From NCBI RefSeq assembly GCF_010728925.1, contig NZ_AP022608.1:62001-126000 (forward strand): DNA of 64,000 bases, given 5' to 3'. The translations under genes were made by a program, and so were the position numbers. Every line of letters begins with the position of its first letter. Within the stretch, counting starts at the first letter, position 1. Positions 18,700-26,469 of this stretch are shown piece by piece. The notes below the pieces were generated by a model. That model was not told where the DNA came from and ran no database searches. It worked only from the letters and a program-made list of their open reading frames with translations. This DNA is from Mycolicibacterium gadium (GTDB lineage Bacteria; Actinomycetota; Actinomycetes; Mycobacteriales; Mycobacteriaceae).

Positions 18700-18759
18700 A
18701 GGCAGATACTCGCGTGAAAACGCCGGGGTGTCAGCCGTTTGTCCCGCTCCGTGGGCCTG

Positions 18760-19341
18760 TCACCCCGGAGTCTTTTTCGGATGGATGAAGATGCCCTCTG
18801 CCTCGACCGTCACGCCGTCGGAGTCGGAGATACTGCCGACCGCGAAGGTCTTCGTCCCGTCGATTCGGTCGACCTGAGCCTGCGCGCGAAGGCGCTGGCC
18901 AAGACGTGTGCCGCGGACGTAACGCAGCGTCAGTGTGCCGGTGACGGCGGGCTGGTCTGGTTTGTGCGCGGTGGCGCCGAGAACATGGTCGAGGATCAGC
19001 GCGCAGATTCCCCCGTGTACGTGCCCCGGCGGCCCTTCGTACGCGGCACCGAGCACGAAGTCGGTGTGTACTGCGCCATCGGCGTCATGGTCGACGACCA
19101 AGGGAGGCGCGATCGGATTTCGACGGCCGATCACCACGTTGCCCAACGCGATGGAGCGCCCGTCGGGGGTGGTTTGCACGCCGAACGATCCCGGAAGCAG
19201 GGAGTCGCTCAAACGGGCTGTCGCCGCGTCGATCTTGTCGGCTGCGTCGGCGATGGCGGCCAGGTCGACTTCAGTGCGAATGGTGGCGTCGATCAGTCGA
19301 CGAACGGACGCAGTCAGCCGTTCGTGTGCGTCGCTCGACAT
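18760..19341 (-). CDS. PaaI-type hotdog thioesterase
   Basis: A 193-residue hotdog-fold protein. The central helix motif PPGHVHGGICALILDHVLG contains the HGG signature of PaaI/4HBT thioesterases, followed by the strands TGTLTLRYVRGTRLGQRLRAQAQV. It probably hydrolyses a CoA thioester to rescue CoA or release an end product. The ATG at 19341 is preceded by AAGGGG at a good distance, which decides it over the longer open frame. Divergent from the PadR gene 121 nt away, with a candidate operator between. Confidence 0.82.
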   Translation of the reverse strand: MSSDAHERLTASVRRLIDATIRTEVDLAAIADAADKIDAATARLSDSLLPGSFGVQTTPDGRSIALGNVVIGRRNPIAPPLVVDHDADGAVHTDFVLGAAYEGPPGHVHGGICALILDHVLGATAHKPDQPAVTGTLTLRYVRGTRLGQRLRAQAQVDRIDGTKTFAVGSISDSDGVTVEAEGIFIHPKKTPG

Positions 19342-19357
19342 CTGGACCCCTTGGCTC

Positions 19358-19372
19358 GTGTTCGTGGTACAC
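19358..19372. promoter_or_regulatory. Candidate PadR operator between the thioesterase and regulator genes
   Basis: GTGTTCGTGGTACAC at 19358-19372 has GTGT/ACAC arms around a 7-nt centre, similar in shape to the ATGT-N-ACAT palindromes bound by PadR-family proteins. It lies 17 nt before the thioesterase ATG, where binding would block that gene. Assignment is inference from position and form only. Confidence 0.35.
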
Positions 19373-19462
19373 CTTGGCCGCAGCGCAAGCGGTCCGCAAC
19401 GCGGTGTCCCGCCCAGTGGTGAGTACACGCCTAGCTGTGACCTGTGTTGTTAGTCTGAGCAG

Positions 19463-20134
19463 GTGAAAAGCGGCGACGACCAGGGGAAGCCGAATCTCGC
19501 GGCGACCAGCTGGGCGTTGTTGGGCATGCTCTCCTACGAGTACGAGCTTTCGGGCTACGACATCCGAAAGTGGATCGACTGGAGCATGCGCTTTTTCTAC
19601 GGAAGCCCCGCCTACAGCCAGATCTACTCAGAACTCAAGAAGCTCGAGCAACTCGGCCTGGTGACATCTCGGTTCGACAACAGCAGTGGCGCCCGTAGTC
19701 GGAGGCTGTACAAAATCACTGAGGCCGGCCTGGACGCCGTCACGCGGTGGGCGAACGATGCGCCACTCGACCCTCCCGTTCTCAAGCACACTCCTCTGCT
19801 GCGAGTGACGTTGGGGCATCTCACTAATCCCGCGAGGCTCAAGGAGATCTTGCAGGAGCACCTCGCCTGGGCTGACGAGATGTATCGGAGCGCAGCCAAG
19901 GACGCGAAGTGGGCCAAAGCCGACACGACATGGGCGTATGCGCGGGTTGCGTTGAACTGGGCCGAGCGGTACTACGCGAACGAGCGTGAGCTGACCCTGA
20001 AGATGATTAAAGAGCTCGACGAGGCCGAAGCCGAGTTTCCGCGCGTCGGCGACGGCGGACGGACGAAAGTCCCTTGGCCCACACCGGAATACTGGTACGA
20101 GATCGAGAAGAAGGCTGAAGCCGACGACGTGTGA
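19463..20134 (+). CDS. PadR-family transcriptional regulator
   Basis: A 223-residue regulator. The N-terminal winged helix (about 12-95) reads TSWALLGMLSYEYELSGYDI, YSQIYSELKKLEQLGLVTSRF and RRLYKITEAGLDAVTRWAND, the standard PadR order. The C-terminal half is a long helical region (ALNWAERYYANERELTLKMI) typical of PadR subfamily 1 with a Vir-type C-terminal domain. It probably responds to a small molecule of the pathway. The start is a GTG with little leader, so it may be translated from a leaderless transcript. It abuts the convergent KstD-type gene with no gap. Confidence 0.88.
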   Translation: MKSGDDQGKPNLAATSWALLGMLSYEYELSGYDIRKWIDWSMRFFYGSPAYSQIYSELKKLEQLGLVTSRFDNSSGARSRRLYKITEAGLDAVTRWANDAPLDPPVLKHTPLLRVTLGHLTNPARLKEILQEHLAWADEMYRSAAKDAKWAKADTTWAYARVALNWAERYYANERELTLKMIKELDEAEAEFPRVGDGGRTKVPWPTPEYWYEIEKKAEADDV

Positions 20135-21841
20135 CTAGGTCGCGGCGGCCGCATCGAGGGCCGCGATGTAGCCGTATACGAGACCCTGCGCGATCGTCGC
20201 GCCCGCACCGGGATAGGTGGCGCCGAACGCGTTGGCGGCGGTGTTGCCGATCGCATACAGCCCTGGAATGGCGGAACCGTCTTCGCGCAGCACCCGGGCG
20301 CGTTCGTCGGCGCGCAGGCCGCCGCACGTACCCAGGTCGCTGAGCGCCATCTTGACCGCATAGAACGGGCCCCGGTCGAGCGGGCGCAGATTCGGGTTCG
20401 GGGTGATCGTGGGGTCGCCGTAGTAGCGGTCGTACGCGCTGCGTCCGCGGCCGAAGTCGGAATCGTCTCCGGCGCGCGACATCTCGTTGAATCGGACGAC
20501 TGTGGCGACGAACTGCGACTCGGGCACCTTCATCATGCGCCCGAGTTCGGCCAGATCCTCGGAGCGGTAGGCAATCCCCGCGTCGTACCACGCCTGCGGC
20601 AGACTCATGCGCGGAAAGCGGTCCGCGGCAAAGACATAGCTGTTGCGGTACTGCTGATCGAAAACGATCCACATGGACTCGACAGGATTACCGGCACGCT
20701 CCCTTTCGAGCACGCACTGGCCGAAGGACATGTAATCGGACGACTCGTTGGTGAACCGCTGACCCGTCTGGTCGACGATCAGCGAGCCCGGCAGGGATCG
20801 TTCGGCGAGCATCACCAGCGGATCCGCCCCCGGCAGCGGCGCCACCGCAGGGAACCACCAGGCCTGATCCATCAAGTCGATCCCGGCACCGGCATCTTGG
20901 GCGATGCGGATGGCGTCGCCGGTGTTGGTTTCCGCGCCGAGGCTGGTGTGCTCGCCGAGTGATTCGGACTGGAACTTCCACCGCATGTCCATGTTGTGGT
21001 CGAAGCCGCCCGCGGCCAGCACGACGCCGCGTCGTGCATCGACGGTGACCTCGCGCCCCTCGTGTGCGACGACGGCGCCGGTGACCCGGTCACCGTCGGT
21101 GATCAGTCGGACCAGCGTGGTCTGCGTCCACACACCGATGCCCGCGCGCAGGACGCCTGCGAACAAACCTGCGGCCAACGCTTGTCCGCCCGCGGTGTAC
21201 CGCCGGCCGAGCATCAAGCCGCCGACGCCCTGGGCCAGCCGTTTGACGATGAGCGGCAGGCCTTTTCGTGGTACCCGGACCATCAGGTTCATCCAGCGAT
21301 AGTCCGCGCTCGTGGTCGGCATCGGGATCGTCGGCTCCATCAACCCCGGGCGCAGCAACGAGCGGTATCGGCCGAGGAGCGAGGTGTTGAACGGCCTGCA
21401 CTCACACGTCCGCCCGTCGGCACTTCCGCCGGGGAGCTCGGGGTGGTAGTCGGAGTAGTCGCGCGCCCACGTGAACCGCATGGGCGTGGTGCGTCGCAAC
21501 ATCTGGACCGTCGCCGCCAGGTGGGCGACGAACTCCACCGACCGCTGCGGCGGAGCGGTGCCGGCCACGACCGCGTCCAGGTAGGTCCGTGCCTTCTCTG
21601 CGGTGTCCCCGGCTCCGTACTCCTCGAGCACCGGGCTCGCGGGAATCCACAGGGCGCCGCCGGACCTCGCGGTGGAACCGCCGACGTATGACGATTTCTC
21701 GACGATCAGCACCTTGAGTCCCTGCTCGGCGGCCGCCAGCGCGGCGGCCATACCGGTGCCCGAACCCACCACGAGCAGATCGACGGACGTATCGCGCGGG
21801 GGCATCCCGGCGGGAACGGTGGCGGGCGCAGCAGTCGTCAC
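20135..21841 (-). CDS. KstD-type FAD-dependent 3-ketosteroid 1-dehydrogenase family protein
   Basis: A 568-residue flavoprotein. The N-terminal ADP-binding motif is DLLVVGSGTGMAAALAAAEQG, then VEKSSYVGGSTARSGG, the FAD-contact block of the KstD/fumarate reductase superfamily. Near the C-terminus FGATYPGAGATIAQGLVYGY places Tyr543 and Gly547 four residues apart, the same spacing as the Tyr487/Gly491 pair that enolises the 3-ketone in Rhodococcus KstD1. This supports desaturation of a 3-ketosteroid-like ring, but a delta4-dehydrogenase or other cyclic-ketone substrate is possible. GTG at 21841 is the chosen start. It is divergent from the KshA-type gene across 100 nt. Confidence 0.8.
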   Translation of the reverse strand: MTTAAPATVPAGMPPRDTSVDLLVVGSGTGMAAALAAAEQGLKVLIVEKSSYVGGSTARSGGALWIPASPVLEEYGAGDTAEKARTYLDAVVAGTAPPQRSVEFVAHLAATVQMLRRTTPMRFTWARDYSDYHPELPGGSADGRTCECRPFNTSLLGRYRSLLRPGLMEPTIPMPTTSADYRWMNLMVRVPRKGLPLIVKRLAQGVGGLMLGRRYTAGGQALAAGLFAGVLRAGIGVWTQTTLVRLITDGDRVTGAVVAHEGREVTVDARRGVVLAAGGFDHNMDMRWKFQSESLGEHTSLGAETNTGDAIRIAQDAGAGIDLMDQAWWFPAVAPLPGADPLVMLAERSLPGSLIVDQTGQRFTNESSDYMSFGQCVLERERAGNPVESMWIVFDQQYRNSYVFAADRFPRMSLPQAWYDAGIAYRSEDLAELGRMMKVPESQFVATVVRFNEMSRAGDDSDFGRGRSAYDRYYGDPTITPNPNLRPLDRGPFYAVKMALSDLGTCGGLRADERARVLREDGSAIPGLYAIGNTAANAFGATYPGAGATIAQGLVYGYIAALDAAAAT

Positions 21842-21941
21842 GGCTTCGACAGTAGGTCGGGACAATCGCTGGTGCGGCGGATCATCCCTCCCAGCGGGAC
21901 GATTCGCTCCACAAGCGGGAACGCGGGCGTAGAACGAGGGT

Positions 21942-23096
21942 ATGACGTCGCAGCCAGGGACCGCAGAAACCGACGAGATTCGGCAGATCGAAGCCGCAGC
22001 AGCACCGACCAGATTTGCGCGCGGATGGCACTGCCTGGGACTGACCAGGGACTTCGGCGACGGCGAGCCACACTCGGTGAGCGCCTTCGGCCAGAAGCTG
22101 GTGGTGTTCCGCAGCGGCGACGGCAAGATCAATGTGCTCGACGGCTACTGCCGTCACATGGGCGGGGACCTCAGCCAAGGCACCGTGAAGGGCGACGAGA
22201 TCGCCTGCCCGTTCCACGACTGGCGGTGGGGCGGCGACGGCCGATGCAAGAAGGTGCCCTACAGCAAGCGGACGCCGAGGCTGGCCCGCACCGCGACGTG
22301 GACCACCCTCGAACAGGACGGCATGCTGTTCGTCTGGAACGACCCCGAGAAGAATCCGCCGCCCGCCGAGGTCGCGATTCCGCGGATCGAGGGTGCGACG
22401 AGTGACGACTGGACCGACTGGCATTGGTACACCACCGTCGTCAACACCAACTGCCGCGAGATCATCGACAACGTCGTCGACATGGCGCACTTCTTCTACA
22501 TCCACGGTTCGCTGCCAACGCACTTCAAGAACATCTTCGAAGGCCACGTCGCCACGCAGTACATGAACGGTGGCTCGCGCGGGGACATCCCGGATCCCGA
22601 GGGACAGCCTCGGCTGCTCGGTACGACCTCGGTGGCCTCGTACTTCGGCCCGTCGTTCATGATCGACGACCTGACCTACCACTTCGAGAACGACGATCAG
22701 AACACCATCCTCATCAACTGCCACTATCCGATTGACGCCAATTCCTTTGTGCTGCAGTACGGCATCATCGTCAAGAAGTCGGAGGCGCTGCCCGGTGATG
22801 CGGCGCTGCAATCGGCGATCGCGCTGGGCGATTGGGTCAAGGTGGGCTTCGAGCAGGACGTCGAGATCTGGAAGAACAAGGCGCGCATCGACAATCCGCT
22901 GCTGTGCGAGGAGGACGGGCCGGTCTACCAGTTGCGCCGGTGGTACGAGCAGTTCTACGTCGATGCCGCCGATGTCCAGCCTGACATGGTGGACCGCTTC
23001 GAATACGAACTCGACACCACCAGCCCGTACGAGGAGTGGATGAAGGTCGTCGACGAGAACATCAGCGCTCAAGCGGCGAGGTCGGGAAGCGTCTGA
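21942..23096 (+). CDS. kshA: KshA-type Rieske non-haem iron oxygenase, oxygenase component
   Basis: The 384-residue protein resembles 3-ketosteroid 9-alpha-hydroxylase oxygenase, which is 386 residues in M. tuberculosis. The Rieske cluster ligands are Cys70, His72, Cys89 and His92 (CRHMGG...CPFHDW). The mononuclear iron ligands are His183 and His188 (DMAHFFYIHG) and Asp306 (GFEQDVEIWKNK), matching the KshA positions. Hydroxylation of C9 opens ring B when combined with KstD. No KshB reductase gene is in the window; the stand-alone ferredoxin at 40.1 kb is a possible electron donor. It overlaps the next small gene by one base. Confidence 0.85.
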   Translation: MTSQPGTAETDEIRQIEAAAAPTRFARGWHCLGLTRDFGDGEPHSVSAFGQKLVVFRSGDGKINVLDGYCRHMGGDLSQGTVKGDEIACPFHDWRWGGDGRCKKVPYSKRTPRLARTATWTTLEQDGMLFVWNDPEKNPPPAEVAIPRIEGATSDDWTDWHWYTTVVNTNCREIIDNVVDMAHFFYIHGSLPTHFKNIFEGHVATQYMNGGSRGDIPDPEGQPRLLGTTSVASYFGPSFMIDDLTYHFENDDQNTILINCHYPIDANSFVLQYGIIVKKSEALPGDAALQSAIALGDWVKVGFEQDVEIWKNKARIDNPLLCEEDGPVYQLRRWYEQFYVDAADVQPDMVDRFEYELDTTSPYEEWMKVVDENISAQAARSGSV

Positions 23097-23386
23097 TGGC
23101 CGTTCGGCCCGACAACCGACTCGCCGATGCTCCGATGGTGCCGGTGGGCTGCCGCCGGTGCGGTGCGTGCGTGCAGGCGCGAAAAAGCAGCTGGAATCAA
23201 ACCAGCGTGCAGTGGAATGCGGACGCCTCGGCCCGCTGTCTGGAACGCCGCGACGCCGAGCACTTGACCGAGCACGCGGAGCGCGGCCTGTTCCTGGCCT
23301 GCTCAGCGCTGAACGACTCCATCATCGACGCGGTCCGCACCGGCGATCTGCCGGTGGTCGATGAATCAGCGCGGGTGAGCACGTAA
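23096..23386 (+). CDS. Small cysteine-rich protein coupled to the Rieske oxygenase gene
   Basis: I cannot name the family. The 96-residue protein starts with an ATG overlapping the kshA-type stop (TGATG), so it is translationally coupled. It has GCRRCGACVQARKSSWNQTS with Cys19, Cys22 and Cys25, plus Cys48 and Cys69. The spacing (CxxCxxC, then 22 and 20 residues) could hold zinc or an iron-sulphur cluster, but it is not a known ferredoxin pattern. Its coupling suggests a role in assembling or supplying electrons to the oxygenase, which is inference. Confidence 0.75.
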   Translation: MAVRPDNRLADAPMVPVGCRRCGACVQARKSSWNQTSVQWNADASARCLERRDAEHLTEHAERGLFLACSALNDSIIDAVRTGDLPVVDESARVST

Positions 23387-23396
23387 CTTCGACCCT

Positions 23397-24203
23397 ATGA
23401 AGGACATTCCGCCGGTGGCGGTCGTGACGGGTGCCAGTCGCGGCGCGGGACGCGGCATCGCGGCCGCGCTTGTCGCTGACGGGTGGCGGGTGTATCTGAC
23501 CGGCAGGACCGTGCGCGACCCGGGTGACGGCGGTATCGCCGTGAACGTCGACCACCGCGACGACGACGCGGTAGCCGGGTTGTTCAGGCGCGTCGACGAG
23601 GAAAACGGCGGGTTGGACCTCTTGGTGAACAACGCCGCAGCCATATCCGACGAGCTGGTCAATCCAAAGCCGTTCTGGGAGAAGACACTCGAACTCGCCG
23701 ATGTTCTTGACGTCGGGCTGCGGTCGGCGTACGTCGCGTCATGGCATGCCGCGCCGCTGCTGGTGGGTAGAGGCCGAGGTCTGATCGCGTTCACCTCGTC
23801 GCCGGGGTCGGTGTGCTACATGCACGGTCCGGCCTACGGCGCCCAGAAGGCCGGCGTCGACAAGATGGCCGCCGACATGGCGGTCGACTTCCGCGACACC
23901 GGGGTGGCCACGGTGTCGATCTGGATGGGCATCCTGCTCACCGAGCGCTTCCGTGCCGCGTTTGACGGCCATCCGGAGGCGCTCGCGAAAACGGCCGAGC
24001 ACGCCGAAACCCCCGAATTCACCGGACATGTGATCAACGCCCTGTATCGCGACCCCGATCTCGCCCAGCTGTCCGGCCGTACGGTGATCGGCGCGGAGAT
24101 CGCACAGCGGTACGGCCTCACCGACCAGGACGGTCGACAGCCGCCGTCGCACCGCGGCATGATGGGCGACCCGCGCGAACCCAGTTCAGTGGTGGTGCGC
24201 TGA
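23397..24203 (+). CDS. Short-chain dehydrogenase/reductase, DHRS1-like
   Basis: A 268-residue SDR with VAVVTGASRGAGRGIAAALVADG as cofactor loop, TGRTVRD after strand 2 (basic, suggesting NADP), LVNNAAAISDE, Ser in FTSSPGS and YGAQK as catalytic Tyr/Lys. The long loop after NNAA and the C-terminal TVIGAEIAQRYGL are typical of the DHRS1 branch. It follows the cysteine-rich gene by 10 nt and is probably in the same operon as the oxygenase. Substrate not determinable. Confidence 0.82.
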   Translation: MKDIPPVAVVTGASRGAGRGIAAALVADGWRVYLTGRTVRDPGDGGIAVNVDHRDDDAVAGLFRRVDEENGGLDLLVNNAAAISDELVNPKPFWEKTLELADVLDVGLRSAYVASWHAAPLLVGRGRGLIAFTSSPGSVCYMHGPAYGAQKAGVDKMAADMAVDFRDTGVATVSIWMGILLTERFRAAFDGHPEALAKTAEHAETPEFTGHVINALYRDPDLAQLSGRTVIGAEIAQRYGLTDQDGRQPPSHRGMMGDPREPSSVVVR

Positions 24204-24211
24204 GGTTCCCT

Positions 24212-24337
24212 TCAACCTGGGCGGAGGACGTCGATGTCACCGATCGTGATATGGACGTCGAAGTGACGGTGGATGATTCGCCAGCCGTCGGGCGTACGGA
24301 GCGTCGCCATCGATGGCGATCTGCTCAGCGCATTCAC
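24212..24337 (-). pseudogene. Remnant resembling the C-terminal end of a SnoaL-like domain
   Basis: A 41-codon frame contains ATLRTPDGWRIIHRHFDV, the last-strand motif of SnoaL/NTF2-like proteins (usually LRRTPDGWRI.HRH). The upstream part of such a domain is absent: an in-frame stop sits at 24341-24343. This fills the gap between the SDR gene and the 358-residue gene, and suggests a deleted SnoaL gene. A short real peptide cannot be excluded. Confidence 0.4.
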
Positions 24338-24357
24338 AAGTCATCTGTTCTCGACTT

Positions 24358-25434
24358 TCAGGCGAGCTGGAAAGCGCTGATCGGTGCCTCGTCCGGGTAT
24401 ATCGCCGGGCCGCCCAGGTCGTAGGCCGCGTTGAGCGCGCCGATGAAGCCCGGATCGTGCATCGGCTCGCCGGGAATGTCGAGCTTGACACCCTTGCGGC
24501 TCAAGTCGTCGACCATCATGTCGATGGCCTTGTCAGCGGTCAGATCGTCCGAACCGTCCATGTTCTTCTTGAGTTCGTCGTAGTCGGAGAACACTTCGGC
24601 CGACCAGTGCACCAGGAAGCGCAGTTCATCGGTGTGGTGGCGGGCGATCACGTCGTCGCCGTTCTTGAGCAGCCACAGGTCGCGGTCGGCGGGATCACCG
24701 GTGAACACCGTGTCGAACGTCAGGTCCGGGGGAGTCTGTTTATCGAGTGGGCCGTTGGCTTCCCCGCGGTGCACCATCATCTCGTTCTGCACCACCACGC
24801 CGCGGTTGTAAACGGGGGGCAACAGGCGCTGCGGCGCCTTGAGGGGACCGTCTGGCCAATACGTGAATCCGCTGCCCTCATCGAGCGAGAACCACGTGAT
24901 CACCTGGGCCATCTTGATCAGATAGTCGGTGAACAGACCGGACTTGCCCATCACGCTGCACAGCCAGGTCGGTGCGTTCTCGTGGCGGATGCCGCGGAAG
25001 CTCGGGGAATCCAGATGACCGGGGTCGCGGTTGGCGCAGGGCCCGTTGATGTTGAACAACATCAATTCGGGCTTCGCGTACTCAGCGTCCCAGTAGCGCT
25101 TCGCCATCTGAAGAAACTTCTCGTTGTAGAAGCAGTCGTGCAGTTCGGGATGAAGCACCGCTCCATAGTTTGCGAGATAGCCCCGGAAGGTGGGCGTCAG
25201 GAAGAGATCCAGCGAGGGGGTGAAGCCCTCGGGGAATGCGCCGCTCATCGTCGCGATCAGCTCATCGGCCGACGCGAAATGCTGAGCGATGATCAACTTC
25301 CACGGCCCCCGGGTGCGGACGACGTCGAGCAGTCGGTCGCGTTGATCATCGGTGTAGACGCTGTCGATCTCAATCGGCTTCGCGGCTGGGCGCAGGACGT
25401 CGGACAGCTCCAAACGGCGCTGATCGGTGAGCAT
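24358..25434 (-). CDS. Uncharacterised 358-residue protein with an HxD...H pattern
   Basis: I do not recognise the family with certainty. The frame is complete and well expressed by its GGAG ribosome binding site before the ATG. Residues RDPGHLDSPSF contain His140-x-Asp142, and NEMMVHRGEANGP contains His222-Arg223. An HxD pair followed some 80 residues later by His and a nearby Arg is the iron-binding pattern of Fe(II)/2-oxoglutarate oxygenases. The region between is rich in aromatic residues (WFSLDEGSGFTYWPDGP). No transmembrane or signal segment is seen. It sits next to a hydrolase and SDR in a catabolic block, so an oxidative role fits, but this is a hypothesis. Confidence 0.7.
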   Translation of the reverse strand: MLTDQRRLELSDVLRPAAKPIEIDSVYTDDQRDRLLDVVRTRGPWKLIIAQHFASADELIATMSGAFPEGFTPSLDLFLTPTFRGYLANYGAVLHPELHDCFYNEKFLQMAKRYWDAEYAKPELMLFNINGPCANRDPGHLDSPSFRGIRHENAPTWLCSVMGKSGLFTDYLIKMAQVITWFSLDEGSGFTYWPDGPLKAPQRLLPPVYNRGVVVQNEMMVHRGEANGPLDKQTPPDLTFDTVFTGDPADRDLWLLKNGDDVIARHHTDELRFLVHWSAEVFSDYDELKKNMDGSDDLTADKAIDMMVDDLSRKGVKLDIPGEPMHDPGFIGALNAAYDLGGPAIYPDEAPISAFQLA

Positions 25435-25527
25435 CTCGTCTCCTGTTTCTCGGTTGATCTGATTCTGTGGCTTGATCCGCTTGACGAACTGCCGGATGTC
25501 CGGTGATCGGGAGACCCGTTCGAGTGG

Positions 25528-26469
25528 TTAGAAGCGCAGCGGATGAGCGAATTTCGCGCGCAAGAGCCCGCCGACTTCCGCGATCGCCAGCCTTCCGCGG
25601 GCGGTGGCATCTGATCTCATCAAGAACCCGTGATAAGCGCCCGGATAGCGCGTGAGGGTGGTTTGAACCCCCGCATCCCGCAGCCGTGACGCGTAGCGCT
25701 CGCCCCAGTCGCGGATCGGGTCGCATTCGGCGGTGACGACTATGGCGGGCGGAAGGCCACTCAAGTCGGTCGCATAGGCCGGCACCCGGAATTGGTCGTG
25801 CGGTGCGCCGCCGGCGTCGGCGAGCTCGTGCATGTAGACGATGTCGTCGTGGCTGAGCATCGGGGCATCTGGAAGTGTGGAGATCGACTCCACGGCCATA
25901 TCGCGGTCGAGGCCCGGGTAGAGCAGCACCTGACAGCAGATGGCGGGACCGCCGCGGTCGCGGGACGCGAGCGCCACCGCCGCGGCCAGCGAGCCACCCG
26001 CGCTGTCACCGACGACCGCCAGTCGTGTGACGTCGGCACCTATCTGCTGCGCGTGCTCCGCAACCCATTCCGTGGCCCTGAATGCATCGTCGAACTGAGC
26101 AGGTGCGGGGAACTCTGGAGCGAGCCGGTAGTCCACCGACACCACGGTGGCGTTGGACTGGGCGGCAAGCGTTCTCGCCAACGGCTCGAACGAGTGATTG
26201 GAGCCCATCACCATGCCGCCGCCGTGGAGGTACACCAACACCGGCGCATTGGCGTCGGCGGTGGGTCGGTAGATCCGCAACGGCACCGGCCCGGTAGGGG
26301 CCGGTGCGGCGCAATCGTCGACCGCCACCATTTCAGGCATCGTCTCGGGCAGCGGAGCGGATTCGATGGCGTCCCGGATCGCCTCGAGACCTCGTTCACG
26401 CATGGGCGGCATAGCACCGAACGAGGCGACGCGCTCGGCGGCATCGGGATCGAGCTGCGGAACGGTCAC
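25528..26469 (-). CDS. Alpha/beta hydrolase of the hormone-sensitive lipase family
   Basis: A 313-residue esterase. The oxyanion motif is VYLHGGGMVMGS, the nucleophile elbow is VVGDSAGGSLAAAVALASRD, Asp is in TAECDPIRDWGERYASRL and His in YPGAYHGFLM, a complete HSL triad. It likely cleaves an ester, and the Baeyer-Villiger enzymes of this block produce esters and lactones, so it is a candidate partner. The start is a GTG sharing 4 nt (GTGA) with the stop of the upstream SDR gene; the two and the SnoaL gene form an operon. A second HSL-type esterase lies at 34.4 kb. Confidence 0.85.
   Translation of the reverse strand: MTVPQLDPDAAERVASFGAMPPMRERGLEAIRDAIESAPLPETMPEMVAVDDCAAPAPTGPVPLRIYRPTADANAPVLVYLHGGGMVMGSNHSFEPLARTLAAQSNATVVSVDYRLAPEFPAPAQFDDAFRATEWVAEHAQQIGADVTRLAVVGDSAGGSLAAAVALASRDRGGPAICCQVLLYPGLDRDMAVESISTLPDAPMLSHDDIVYMHELADAGGAPHDQFRVPAYATDLSGLPPAIVVTAECDPIRDWGERYASRLRDAGVQTTLTRYPGAYHGFLMRSDATARGRLAIAEVGGLLRAKFAHPLRF

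Noticed and set aside
21842..21941. Search for a KstR palindrome (TAGAACnnGTTCTA type) between the KstD-type and KshA-type genes
   Set aside because: No such palindrome is visible here or in the 40275-40402 gap; regulation by KstR is not supported.
24237..24491. An 84-codon minus-strand frame overlapping the 3' end of the 358-residue gene
   Set aside because: It lies largely inside a real gene in another frame; only the short SnoaL-like frame in this gap has a recognisable motif.
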